Positions 35,304 through 46,658 of a DNA stretch of 64,000 bases are shown in pieces. The position numbers and the translations under genes are program-made. How positions within the stretch are numbered: the first letter of the stretch is position 1; each line of letters starts with the position of its first letter. The notes under the pieces were generated by a model, which was not told the DNA's origin, ran no database searches, and saw nothing but the letters and a program-made list of their open reading frames with translations. The stretch comes from Cryptomeria japonica (Eukaryota; Streptophyta; Pinopsida; Cupressales; Cupressaceae): the NCBI RefSeq assembly GCF_030272615.1, contig NC_081409.1:649236468-649300467 (forward strand). The letters are read 5' to 3'.

Positions 35304-35516
35304 AGGTATATGCTCCACATCAGTCATGTATTACATAGTTAAATCTTTCTTCAGGATTGATGTGCTGAAGGATGCTACTCCTTAGGGGGAGCAACATAAT
35401 GGAATAGTGAAGCTTGTGCCTCCACTTTGGCATTGTTGTCAAAGGGCAAGAAGGTGTCAAACGGAGAGAGAGGAGAGATATCTTTCTATATTGCCATCAA
35501 TGCCAAAAAGGGAGAT
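35304..35516 (+). promoter_or_regulatory. Copia-F 3' untranslated region and polypurine tract
   Basis: Contains ttagggggagc (about 35382), TTGGCATTGTTGTCAA at 35427-35442 followed by agggcaag, and TTGCCATCAATGCCAA at 35491-35506 running into aaaaagggagat, which abuts the LTR at 35517 and is the likely plus-strand primer. The repeated pairing of a near-palindrome with a purine run matches Copia-1, PL-B and PL-D. Confidence 0.8.
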
Positions 35517-37027
35517 TGTTGTCATTATGTGAACTGGTATGTGGACATAATGACATTGTATGTTCTCATTGATGTCAATATGTTGACGTATGAACTGGCA
35601 TGTGTACCGGCATTTGTGCCAAAGTGAAGGGGTGTGCTTGTTCAAGGTGAACTGGCATATGGTTATGGGAACCAGCACATGGAAGTGTTGTATGACTACC
35701 GGTTAGTAGTCTCAACTTATGGGTTTCCAGTTGAAGTGCCTCAAGCCTATATGGCTCAACCGGTGACATTGTGTGATGAGTTAGCATTGTAATGAAGAAC
35801 AGATCATGTTGCCATGTCAGCCTTGTGAGCGCGAAGGATCTTGCATAAAGGAGATTGTTCCTATCTACCTCAGGAATGTGCGAAGTCTATAAATGGTGAT
35901 AACGTGTGATGGGTTATCAGCCGCCATGAAATCGGTAGAAAACAAATGATGGAGAATGACTTGAGATTGGATCAAGACTGTTGCATTCACTACAGCATGA
36001 TCAACGGTCAGGATTGAAGCGTTTGAATTCCTTACCCTAACAGGTCTAGGGTTTAGGGTTTATGCTACCGACCTGTTTGTTGTCCTATAAGGTCGATATT
36101 GTGACTGTTTCGAAGGTTGTTGGCAAAAGTTGTGTGTGAGTATCCAAGAGAAGGGATACGTGATTCTTGCCAGACCAGAGGAGAGAAGTGATACCTGCAG
36201 AATGTAAGTGCAGAAGGTGAAGAGGAGCTTAAGCGAATCTGCATTGCCATTGAGTGTTGTTACCAAATCATTGAAATACCTGTTGATCTCTAACCACCTC
36301 AATTGTTGGAAAATCCCCTAACAGGGTATCCTTAACCAGCTTGTTGTAAATCCCTTAATAGGGTAACTCAAGGTTATTGAGATCTAGAAAGCTAGAGAGC
36401 TCTGGAAATCATTTAGCTATTGAGTTCTTGAAATCCTCTAACAAGGTACCCTTAACTGGGTATTGTAGCCATCCCTTAACCGGGTGATCCCTAACAAGAT
36501 CGGTTCCTAACAGAACCTATTGTATTTGTCTTTAACAAGACAAGGCTCCTAACAGAGCGGACTTCCAAAGAGTTCAACAACAAGCTTGTGGGTATTCATC
36601 CCAACCATGGTTTTTCCCAGTTGAGTTTCCATGTGAAAAATATGTGTGTCATGTGTGATGCTTTTATCTTGTGATGCTTTGTTATTGCCTGTTAAGCATC
36701 TGATGGTTCTATGTTTTATGCCTGTCAATAAAACATGTTCAACTAGCTATTGTGAAGATATGATGATAGATTACCTGTTCATGCATAAGGGTGAAATGGT
36801 AGTGTAGTTTTGAGTTGAGTGGAAAACTCAGTGAGTAACCGGTTTATGACCGTTTTAATTGTTCTGAGTTTTACTGATTGCACTCTATTTCAAACCGGTG
36901 TCACTGTTTGCGAGTCATTTGGAGTAATTGTTGCTGAACCAATTTAGGTTTATATTTTGTCTATACTGATTCACCCGCCCCCCTCTGAGTACCAATTTTG
37001 TACTATTTGTTCATCATTGAGTTATCA
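35517..37027 (+). repeat. Copia-F 3' LTR
   Basis: Starts TGTTGTCATT straight after the purine tract and ends GTTATCA before gaggt. TATAAAT lies at 35888-35894 and the near-palindrome TTCTCATTGATGTCAA at 35563-35578. The C-rich end block is at about 36967-36986. Confidence 0.93.
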
Positions 37028-38266
37028 GAGGTATGACTGTCAATTCTATCAAAGATGATCTGGTGAAATATGCATGTATGGTAATTCGATACCGGACGTT
37101 CTCAACCAGCAGAATTAACTCTCTATCTACTGCAGTGGTAAATGCCACTTACCGGATGATCAAGGAGGATGCATCATTTGACCTATGCACCGGTATGCAA
37201 AGGCAACTCCTATTGAATCTTAAATCGATCAAACAGGATAATGCATTGAGATTCAAGTTTGGACAACTACTAGTTGGGTTGTTCTTTTACTTCCAACGCT
37301 ACTTTCTAGGAGTAGGTGATGTCCAGTGGTCTTGTGACCAACCAGTAACCAAGCAAATCAAAGAAAGAATTCAAGTAGTTGGAACCGGTTACCCTGAACA
37401 AGTACTTTGATGAGTTCAAACACAAAATGAGTCAGAGGGTGAGAATATCAGGTGATATTATCAAGAAAAATGAAGATGACATCTATTTCACCATTAAAGT
37501 GCATCAATGCATAATGGAGGTTGTTGAGCCTAGACAGGAGGAAGTGGAGCCTATGAGCTATAAGGTAATAAATGATATGATAGAAGGATATGCCTCTACC
37601 CTTATTTCCTCACCGCTTGATCCAAAGGAAAAAAGAACCGCCACCTACCTAGAAAGGATAACACTCGTTGAGCAACACTCAACAAAGAAAGGAAAAGAAC
37701 CTTCAGTGAAGAAGGAAAACATAGTGCCTTCAGCATCGACACTGGCTACTACAGCCAATCCTACAGTGACCAAGTGGTCACTGGCTAAAAAGAAACCTGA
37801 AGCAGCACCTGATAAAGTGTTCGAAAGAAAGAGGAAGACAAGGAATACCTCTCCAGACTCAGAAGAAATTGTGTCTGAGGAAAAACCAAAGAAGACACGT
37901 CAAGCAAAGAAAAAGACAAAGAATAAACCGACATCTTCGGCACCGATAAATATTGACATCTCCTCCTACAAACCTTTGACACATTGTCAAAGAACTATCA
38001 AAAACATTAGGAGAAAAGTGTTGAATGATTTAATTGACTGTTTTGATGACTTTAATGATGATGAAAAGGAAGTGGTTGAAAAAGAAATAATTCAGTATTT
38101 ATGTGTTAATGACCGATTGCCTTTAGAAATTAGATCTGAGACACTGGATTCTTTGTATAAATCCGTAGACAATAAATGGCGGATTGCCATAGAGCAGGAA
38201 TAGGAAATGACAGAAAAAGTTTTTGCTGAACACTTTCCTGATGTATCAAATTCAGAACTGTTTGTT
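37028..38266 (+). pseudogene. PL-B ORF2, central part
   Basis: In-frame continuation of 29146-29619. It shows MTVNSIKDDLVKYA, LLLNLKSIKQD and FKFGQLLVGLFFYF, then a frameshift near 37380 into LNKYFDEFKHKMSQRVRIS. The matching PL-D segments are LIDNLKKIKGD, FRFGKLLVCLILYI and INEHFQTLKEKMNTRIRLS. A Lys-rich NLS-like stretch (KTRQAKKKTKNKP) leads to NDEKEVVEKEIIQYL (PL-D SNDEKESIENSVILHL). A TAG lies at 38201. The match ends near 38266, where minus-strand Ty3-G begins. The function is unknown. Confidence 0.78.
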
Positions 38267-39592
38267 TGGCAAGGTTGTTGGGTTTGATGTTTCTTGAGCT
38301 GGAGTGGAAGAACTAGCTCCTTGGGGAGTGACTTTCTTTTGAGATCAAGTCAGACCTCTTGCATATCATGATTCATTTGGTTTATCTTGAACTATAATCA
38401 CATTGCAATATTCTGAGTGTGAACGCTCAATCATGTTCATAACGTTGTCCTGGCTAGCATAAGTATTATTTACCTTAGCACCTCCTTTGGTATTTGAGGA
38501 ATTATCTTGTTCATAAATAGGCAAAGGGTCCTTAAATGCTTTATGATCAACATCGGTTGGATGATTCCCAACAACAACTTTACCAGCATCTATGAGATCT
38601 TGAATCTCATGTTTTAACTTCATGCAATTGTTTATGTTATGACCTTTATTCCAATAGAAGTCACAGTATTCATTTTCTCTCCACCATCTTGGTTTGACAT
38701 CTGGATCATATGGTCTAGAGTTATTTGGTAGTGTTATCAAGTTGTTTTCCAATAGAGTTTTGAAAGTGGATTCATATGATTCTTCAAGAGGAGTAAAATC
38801 ATGCTTAGGTTTGGAAACCCAAGGTTTTTCTTTGAACCATTCCTTTGTTTTCTTTGGTGGATTCTTTGTTGCAATCATAGCAGCTTTAAGTGCTTACTAG
38901 CCAAGTTGAATATTGTGGATTTTCAGTTGGTTTTGATAGTGTCTACTACTGCATCATTAACAACATTCTTGTTGTTGCCTATGGCAAATTTTCAATACTT
39001 GTTCTTCTCTTTAGAGCTAGATCTTGTTTGTGTTTCTTTCCAAGGTGTGTGATCTCTCTTCTTTATGAGCACATCTTCCATTCGAATGGCATTATCTACC
39101 ATTTTGTTAAATGATGGGTGTACTTGCATTTGTATACTATATTTTAGTTCGGGGACTAAGTTATTGACAAATATATCCATTCTCTCAGAGTCTGGGATAG
39201 GTCGTGGATACCTAGAGAACATCTTTCTCCAACGTTCGAGAAAAGTAAGAAGAGGCTCCCCAATTTTCTGTTGAGTATTACAAAGATCGATCATAGTCGC
39301 AGGATGTCGAATGTTGTATGAGTATTGTTGTAAAAATAGTTGGATTAGTTCTTCAAATGTTTTTATTCCTTTGGGTAGACTTGAGAGCCATTCCATTGCT
39401 TGACCCCCTAAACTCCTTGGGAAGAGATGCATGAGGTACGTTTGATCATGCATGAACTCCATACAAGCAAAAAGAAGTTCCCTAACATGATCTTGAGGAT
39501 CTGAGGTACCATCATATTTGTCAAATTTTGGGATTTCTACTTGTGGAGGAAATAGAGGAATGTGTAGATTCTTGTCAAATGGAAAGGGACAT
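38267..39592 (-). pseudogene. Ty3-G gag, main part
   Basis: Ty3 Gag capsid: IPKFDKYDGTSDPQDHV (about 39475-39530), then ORFs 39462-38992 with PRSLGGQAMEWLSSLP and FEELIQLFLQQYS, and 38878-38366 with a knuckle CDFYWNKGHNINNC in which the second Cys is Tyr. A proline-rich linker tail follows to about 38267. The YCDF...GHNINNCMKLKHEIQDLI arrangement is typical of Tat-type Gags. It is joined to 46135-46658 after removing Copia-A, but the frames differ at the joint, so an indel lies near the insertion. Confidence 0.87.
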
Positions 39593-39597
39593 ATTGT

Positions 39598-40634
39598 TGT
39601 TAGGTCCCAGAGACAACTGAGAGGGGGGGTGAATCAGTTGTCAAATAAATTCAAACCAAAAACTTATTAACCAACTTAATGCTTAATACCAATAAACCAG
39701 TTAAGTGTGTCGATAGACAGTGCTAATAGTAAATTGCTATACCGGTAAGGATTAATGCATGAAACATAAACATAAAGTCATCCACAACACATGACACCAA
39801 TATTTCTACGTGAAAACTCTGTAAGGAGAAAAACCACGGTGGGAAACCTTACCCACAATTAGATGATACTACTGCAGATAGTAAGTGTACATAAATAGAG
39901 TTTGCACATGCACAAAGGCCAACAGCCTAGAGCTCACTGCTCAATCACAAAATGGCAGTCACACTGACTATAGCTGGATGGTTAAATCCAATAAGAATGT
40001 ACTACACAAAATAGCATCTTCATATGCTGGATTTAGTACCAGTGTAATGCTAATATGCTTCTACAAAAACCTAACATCACCTTCAAATGATGTCTTCATG
40101 TATATCCCTGCTTGATCTCACATATACCTTCACTTAATTCTTTTTCACATTCCACACATGATCTTACAAATAAGATCTTACATTTATATCATACCCTAAG
40201 ACCAATTTTAGTAGGTCGGCTCTACAAGATATTACAATAAAAACATTTTACATACAATATAATATTTGATGCAATAACCATTTGAACATGTCGGCTTAAT
40301 GCATTTTCAACAATAATAAATCATCTCCATAGTGTGCCATGCTGTTCTGGAAAAGATAAACCTATCGGTGTAACCCTACATAACTAGGACCTATTTGCTG
40401 GTAAAAGAAAATATGCAAATATGAATATACCAATGATTAATTCTTCAAAATAAAGTGTCCACATGATGTCTTCGACATTACCAAGTGTCTTCCATATCAT
40501 TCCAGGTACCGGTGAACCATATACCAGTAACTGTTGCATAGTTTACTGCTTGCCGGTGAATGTTGTTGGATCTCCAAAGTAGGTGTATTAGTAGGTGTTG
40601 ACATCAATGACAAAACCATACCAAAATACTAACA
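39598..40634 (-). repeat. Copia-A 3' LTR
   Basis: 1,037 bp. On the minus strand it starts TGTTAGTATTTTGG and ends GGGACCTAACA. A TATA-like box (complement of 40192-40198), the near-palindrome at 40598-40613 and a 7-base G run on the plus strand near 39623 match features of the 5' copy. Confidence 0.95.
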
Positions 40635-41000
40635 ATCTCCCCCTTTGGCATTGATGGCAACACAAGATGGAAAAACCATCAAAGTGCCAAAACAGAAATG
40701 CCAACTACAAAAACCAACAATCTTCATTTCTCCCCCTGGGAGTAACAATACCAATCTCTCATACCAATTTCTCCTTAAATGTGTTTTTCAAAATCTCTCT
40801 CCAAAAGGATAATGTGTTTTTCCATAGATATCTCTCCCCCTTTGACATCAAATGCCAAAGTCACAAAAAGTCAAGTTCATACAAAATACCAACCAAATCA
40901 ATATACCAACTACTCCCCCTGAGAAGTAGCTTCCTCATTAAATACCAAAATAAAAGATTTGTTCATTTAATTATGCCGGTTGATGACAATCATCAACTAT
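40635..41000 (-). promoter_or_regulatory. Copia-A polypurine tract and 3' untranslated region
   Basis: The complement of 40635-40646 reads as a GGGGGAGAT-type purine tract adjoining the 3' LTR. It is preceded (minus strand) by TTGCCATCAATGCCAA (40645-40660). Two further CCCCCT-type tracts lie at about 40732 and 40834, and another near 40913. No ORF here is credible. Confidence 0.85.
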
Positions 41001-42613
41001 CTAAGTCTCTACCGGCGATGGTATGACTACAAGCTGATCTCTAAGATACTCAAAAGTCTCCTTAGGCAAAGGTTTTGTGAAAATATTTGCAAGTTGTTCT
41101 TTAGTATTCACATAAACCAGTTTTATCTCCTTTTCTTAAACTTTTTCCCTCAGAAAATTAAGTTTGATAGAAACATGTTTTGTTTTAGAATGTAATACCG
41201 AATTCTTAGATATATAAATTGCTACAGTGTTATCATAATATATAGTAATAGGTTCCTTGCGTTTTACCTTTATGTCTTTCAACATTTGCTTAAGCCATAA
41301 TACCTGTGTACAGTTAGTTGTTGCTGCAACATATTCTGATTCTACTGTTGGTAAAGATGTACAACTTTGTTTCTTACTCAACCAAGAAACTAATCTTTTT
41401 CCAAGAAAGAATGCTCCTCCAATGGTGCTTTTTCTATCATCTATATCTCCTGCCCAATTTGAATCTGTGTATGCACATAGATCAAAATTTTCATCTTTAG
41501 GATACCATAATCCAAGATTTGTTCTGCCTTGTAAGTACTGAAAAATCCTTTTCACTTCTGATTCATGATTTTCCCTAGGATTACTCTAAAATCTAGAAAC
41601 AATACATACTGCATTCATAATATCAGGCTTGGTTTGTGTCAAAAACAGTAAACCTCCTATCATAGATTTGTATCTAGTTGGATTAACAGGGGTAGATTCA
41701 TCCGTTTGAGATAATTTGTCATTTGTAGTCATAGGTGTGCTTACCGGTTTAGAGTTCTCCATCCCAAATTTCTTTAGTAATTCTTTCAAGTAATTGGATT
41801 GACTCAAAAATATACCTTTATCAGTCTAAGAAATTTGCAAGCCTACAATGAATTTTATTTCTCCAATCATAGACATTTCAAATTCTTGTTGTATTTCAAG
41901 AGAAAATTCTTTACATAATCCACCTTCTCCTCCAAAGATTATATCATCCATAAATACTTCAATAATCAAGATGTCATCATTAGTTATTTTGTAATATAAA
42001 TTGCTATCTACATTTCCTTTAGTAAAACCAATCTTTAAAAGATACTTATCCAACCTTGTATACCAAGCTCTTCGGGCTTTTTCAATCCATACAGACCTTT
42101 TCTTAACCTGCAAACCATATCATTGTCATCTGTCAAAGAAAATCCATCAAGTTGTTCTATATATACTTCTTCTTCAAGATATCTATTCAAAAATGCACAT
42201 TTAATATCCATTTGATAAACTTTGTAATCCTTGTGAGCTGCAAAATCCAAGAATAATCTAACTACCTCATTTCTGGCTACTGGTGCAAAGGTTTCATTGC
42301 AATCAACTCTTTCTTTTTGAGAATATCCCTTACACACTAGCCTTTCTTTGCTTCTGACAACGTTACCATCTTCATTAAGTTTGTTTCTAAATACCCATTT
42401 AGTTCCAATTACATTTTTATCTTTAAGCCAAGGAACTAATGTCCAAGTATTATTCTTCTGAATTTGTCCTAATTCTTCTTCCATATCTTTAATCCAAAAT
42501 TTATCTTCACATGCCTCATTAATAGATGATGGTTAAATTTGAGAAATAAGACATACCTCTTCATTTGTCAATATTCCTCTTGTCACAACTCCTTTAAATT
42601 TGTTTCCAATTAT
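41001..42613 (-). pseudogene. Copia-A reverse transcriptase and RNase H
   Basis: From 42484 downward: [34 protein letters not shown] (last Gly lost) and a frameshifted YGLK...ARRAWYTRL. The catalytic box reads VFMDDIIFGGEGG (Met for Val in YVDD, tolerated in some RTs). RNase H has CAYTDSNWAGD, KSTIGGAFFLGK and YYDNTVAIYISKN, then across a TAA the LANIFTKPLPKETF end, stopping at TAG 41003-41001. The part 42485-42613 is the linker from integrase. Confidence 0.93.
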
Positions 42614-44069
42614 CTAATCTTCAGAATGATTCAATCTTACATATAGGGGTGTCTTAGTTTGCTGTTGTTCTTCAATTATTGTGGACTTTTCTGATGATAC
42701 CAGGGTAACTGGATCTTCATTCTGTAATGGTGGATTCAGTATAGGTTCATTTATCACAATTTCTGTTGCCAGTTCAAAGTCTATATACCTTGAAGTTCCT
42801 CTGAATTGTTCATCAATCTTTACATTTGTACTTTCAACAATTTTCAGCAATCTTTTATTAAAACATCTATATGCCTTTCTCTTAGATGTATAACCAAGAA
42901 ATATTGCTTCATCACTTCTAGGATCAAATTTGTCAATATACTCATCTCTTCTAATATAACATTTACTTCCAAAAATTATAAAATATTTAAGAGTAGGAGC
43001 ATTACCAAACCATAGTTCATGAGGGGTATACACATGTGGTAGATTTGCTTCTGATAACATACTTCTAGCTGCATCCAAGATAGTTATGTTTTTCCTTTCA
43101 ACAACTCCATTCTGCTGTGGTGTCTGAGATGCTAATAACTGTCTTTTGATTCCGTTCACTTCAAAAAATGTATTAAAGTCCTTAGATGTGAATTCTCCTC
43201 CTTGATCTAATCTTAAACATTTGATTTTCTTTACCGGTTTCATTTTCAACCATTACTTTGAATAGTTTGAACTTACCAAGTGCTTCTGATTTCTCTCTGA
43301 GAAAAGTAACCCAACACATTCTAGAATAATCATCAATAATTAACATGAAATATCTATCACCTTGTAAGCTTCTAGTTCTAGCTAGACCAAATAAATCAGT
43401 GTGAATTAAGTCAAGAGCATTATTTTATTTTTCTGGAATACTTTTGAAACTAGCTCTAACTTGTTTTCCAAATTGACATTCCTTGCAAACTGTATTCTGA
43501 GGTTTCACAATTTTAAGTAGATCTCTAACTGCCTTATGCCATAGTCTCTTATGCCATAACCAACTTTCATCTATATGTGCAATTAAGCATTCATTTTCAC
43601 TGTTATTCAAATGAAAGATATTGCCTCTAGTTTGATTACCGGTTATAATTTCCAAACCAGTTCTATTCATGATTTTGCATTTTCCATTTTTAAATTGTAA
43701 CTAAAATCCCTTCTCAACTAATTGACCAACACTTAAAAGATTATGCTTTAATCCTTCAACATAGTAGACATTTTAAGTGTTATGTTTACAATCAAGAGAT
43801 ATTGAACCCTTACCTTTGATTGAACAGGCTTTGTCATCTCCAAATCTTACTAAACCTCCATTGTATTCTTGAAGGTTCAAGAATTTATCTTTGTCTCCAG
43901 TCATATGATGTGAGCACCCTGAGTCAATAATCCATTCATCCTTTGTTTCAACTTTAGCTGCTAGCGCTCGTTCTACTAGTTGAGCAGTAGGTGCCGATTG
44001 ATCTTCTGTTATAGCAAGAAAAACCCATCCATTGTCTGCTGGATCCTCATCAGAATCATCAGTCACACC
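42614..44069 (-). pseudogene. Copia-A protease and integrase
   Basis: Protease with WIIDSGCSHHMTGDKDKF (about 43905-43955), a TAA after the KHNT segment, then integrase. The zinc region is damaged: LWHKRLWHKAVRDL lacks about 14 residues, including the HVNFD part kept in the copy at 63329-63985. The core keeps Asp in HTDLFG (Cys lost), Asp in RLDQGGEF and Glu in NGVVERKN. A second deletion of about 30 residues joins NLPHV directly to YTPHELWFG. Ends at 42614. Confidence 0.92.
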
Positions 44070-45046
44070 TTAATCAGCAATGTAACAAGATTTGTTTTTG
44101 TTCTTTTTAAATCTGTATCTCTGATATTCAGGATTAAGCTTGTATGTTCTTCTAGCTTCTTCTCTTAGTCTAGCATGTCTATCAAAGCATCTTGAAGCCA
44201 TATGACCAATCTTATTGTAGTTAAAACATTGAAAGGGTGTTTTACCTTCATACATACTTCCAATAGGAGCTTTTGGCATTTTCCTTTCAAATAGTGCTTC
44301 AAGCTCTTCAAGCTCTTCATTCTCCCTTCTGGATTCTTCAAGTTCTCTTGCATAAAAGGCTCTCCAGTCTGATTTGTCAAATGATGGAGTAGATGATGTT
44401 GATGCTTTAAAGGCCAAATAAGTCTTTATAGCAACAGGACCAAATTTCTCAATTTCAAAGGCTGAAAGTTTTCCAATCAATGTATCTCTAGTTACTGATG
44501 TATTAGGCATTGTTCTCAATTCATTAATAGCAGTAACCTTCATTTTATATGCTGTGGCAAACCTCTTAACATTTTTGAAACAATTTCATCCTCACTCAAG
44601 GTTGCTCCACAACATTTAATACCCAAAACAATTTCATTTACTCTTTCCATAAAAGCAGAAATCCTTTCATCTTCTTCCATTTTCAGATGTTCATACCTGA
44701 CTTGGAAGCTTTCAAGCTTTGCAATTTTGATTGTGGAATCTCTTTCATTCAGTGTTTCCAAATGATCCCAAATGGCTTTAGTAGTAGACCTATTTGATAA
44801 TCCCATGATTTGTTGATCTGATAATGTGCTCAAAAGTGCTTCTCTTACTTTTCAATCATTCTCTTCATCTTTAGCTAAAGTAGTTGGAGCAGTCTGACCA
44901 ACTATAACAGCAGTATAACCATTCTTAGTAACTTCCCAGATGTCTTTACCAATGCAATTTAGATGTGTCTCTATTCTGGTCTTCCATATCCCATAGTTCG
45001 TTGCATCAAGTTTAGGACAGTCCTTCCTGAAGTAATTAGTAGACAT
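44070..45046 (-). pseudogene. Copia-A gag
   Basis: The ATG at 45046 begins MSTNYFRKDCPKLDATNYG, the usual copia lead with the FTGKNYxxW-type motif as LDATNYGIWKTRI. The UBN2-type Gag body runs through STTKAIWDHLETL and MLRGLPQHIK, with a TGA near 44850 and a frameshift near 44542. The zinc knuckle is CFNYNKIGHMASRC (second Cys to Tyr). It ends with a TAA near 44072 just ahead of the protease frame. Confidence 0.92.
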
Positions 45047-45087
45047 TGGATCTCCTCAAGTTGTTAAACTTCTACAAAAGAGGACTA

Positions 45088-45100
45088 GGCTCCGATACCA
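45088..45100 (-). promoter_or_regulatory. Copia-A primer binding site
   Basis: On the minus strand TGGTATCGGAGCC, two bases inside the 5' LTR. It has one mismatch to the common initiator-Met site TGGTATCAGAGC and sets the 5' LTR end. Confidence 0.92.
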
Positions 45101-45102
45101 AT

Positions 45103-46129
45103 TGTTAAGTCTCGGAGACAACTGAGAGGGGGGGGGGGGGGGGGGGGGGTGAATCAGTTGTCAAATAAATTCAAACCAAAAACTTATTAACCAACTTAGT
45201 GCTTAATATCGGTAAACCAGTAAGGATTAATGCATGAAACATAAACATAAATTCATCCACAACACATGACACCAATATTTGTACGTGGAAACCCTATAAG
45301 GGGAAAAATCACAGTGGGAAACCTTACCCACAATCAGATGATACTACTGCAGATAGTAAGTGTACATAAATGGGGTCTGCACATGCAGAAAGGCCAACAG
45401 CCTAGAGCTCACTGCTCAATCACAAAATGGGAGTCACACTGACTACAGTTGGATGGTTAAATCCAATAAGAATGTACTACACAAAATAGAATCTTCATAT
45501 GCTGGATTCAGTACCAGTGTAATGCTGATATGCTTCTACAAAAACCTAACTTCACCTTCAAATGGTGTCTTCATGTATATCCCTGCTTGATCTCGCATAT
45601 ACCTTCACTTAATTCTTTTTCGCATTCCACACATGATCTTACAAATAAGATCCTACATTTATATCATACCCTTAGACCAATTTTAGTAGGTCGGCTCTAC
45701 AAGATATTACAATAAAAATATTTTACATACAATATAATATCCGATGCAATAACCATTTGAACATGTCGGCTTAATGCATTTTCAACAATAATAAATCATC
45801 TCCATAGCGTGTCATGCTGATCTGAAAAAGATAAACCTGTCAGTGTAACCCTAGATAAACTAGACCTATTTGTCGGTAAAAGCAAATATGCAAATATGAA
45901 TATACCAGTGATTAATTCTTCAAAATAAAGTGTCCACATAATGTCTTCGACATTACCAAGTGTCTTCCATATCATTCCAAGTACCAGTGAACAATATATC
46001 CTGCTGGTGAACCATATACCAATAACTGTTGCACAGTTTGTTGCTTGTCGATGAATGTTGTTGAATCTCCAAAGTAGGTGTACTAGTAGGTGTTGACATC
46101 AATGACAAAACCATACCAAAATACCAACA
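45103..46129 (-). repeat. Copia-A 5' LTR
   Basis: 1,027 bp, direct repeat of 39598-40634. It carries a 22-base G run on the plus strand (45128-45149) where the 3' copy has seven, a TATA-like box at the complement of 45657-45663, and the near-palindrome at 46093-46108. It is followed by the target duplication attgt. Confidence 0.95.
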
Positions 46130-46134
46130 ATTGT

Positions 46135-46658
46135 TTCCAGAGAATATTGTTTGGGGACTTGTCCTTATTCTTCAGCTCTATGACCTCCATCCGCAAGGCT
46201 AGTAATTGTTTGTGTACCATGAGTATAGGTGAGTCTTCCTTTTTAGTAACAAGTGGCTGGACATCATATCCAATAGGAAGTTTGGCACCTTGTTTTGCTA
46301 GCTCTAAGAAATAGTCTTCCTTCTCTTGGGTCATGATAGTTTTCATCATTTTTCTAAAGTCTTTATCTTTCTGACAATCAAGGATTTCTTTTTCTGGAGG
46401 TTCAGCATCTTCGTCAGTCTCACTTGATGATGAGCAGTCATTATGATTTTTGGGAATATTACGGTCATTTTTGTTTTCATCATTGTATTTTGTCTCATGT
46501 ATGGTGGGAGATTCAAGTTCATCAAAAATTGGTCCGCCTGATGATGATGGCATGTCAGTGAGTGGATCCTTCACGTAGAATGGATAATCTTGATATTTGA
46601 AGGGTTGTTATTTGCCTTTGGCTTCTTTCTTACAAGAATTCTTGGTTTGAATAGGCAT
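46135..46658 (-). pseudogene. Ty3-G gag, N-terminal part
   Basis: The ATG at 46658 reads MPIQTKNSCKKEAKGK, then a TAA, then an open frame from 46574: YPFYVKDPLTDMP, a Ser/Glu/Asp-rich acidic region, EKEDYFLELAKQG and a helical MEVIELKNKDKSPNN end, cut by Copia-A at 46130. This N-terminal Gag region is variable among Ty3 elements. The frame does not match the capsid frame beyond the insertion, so a frameshift exists. Confidence 0.78.

Larger units (their letters stand above)
29620..37027 (+). mobile_element. Copia-F, full-length Ty1/copia retrotransposon
   Basis: 7,408-bp element inside PL-B ORF2. LTRs of 1,520 and 1,511 bp start TGTTG(G/T)CATT and end GTTATCA. The target duplication is taggt (29615-29619) versus gaggt (37028-37032), one mismatch. 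The primer site, Gag, protease, integrase, RT, RNase H and polypurine tract are in copia order. It is defective, with about ten stops, a frameshift near 33415 and a mutated integrase catalytic Asp. PL-B ORF2 is in frame across the site. Confidence 0.95.
39598..46129 (-). mobile_element. Copia-A, full-length Ty1/copia retrotransposon
   Basis: 6,532-bp minus-strand element with LTRs 39598-40634 and 45103-46129, an initiator-Met-type primer site, a polypurine tract and an exact duplication attgt (39593-39597, 46130-46134). It lies in Ty3-G gag, the innermost of four nested layers (Copia-E, PL-B, Ty3-G, Copia-A). All copia domains are present but broken by stops, frameshifts and at least two small in-frame deletions in integrase. 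Its LTR family also appears at 1-914 and, in a diverged form, at 56446-57480. Confidence 0.97.
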
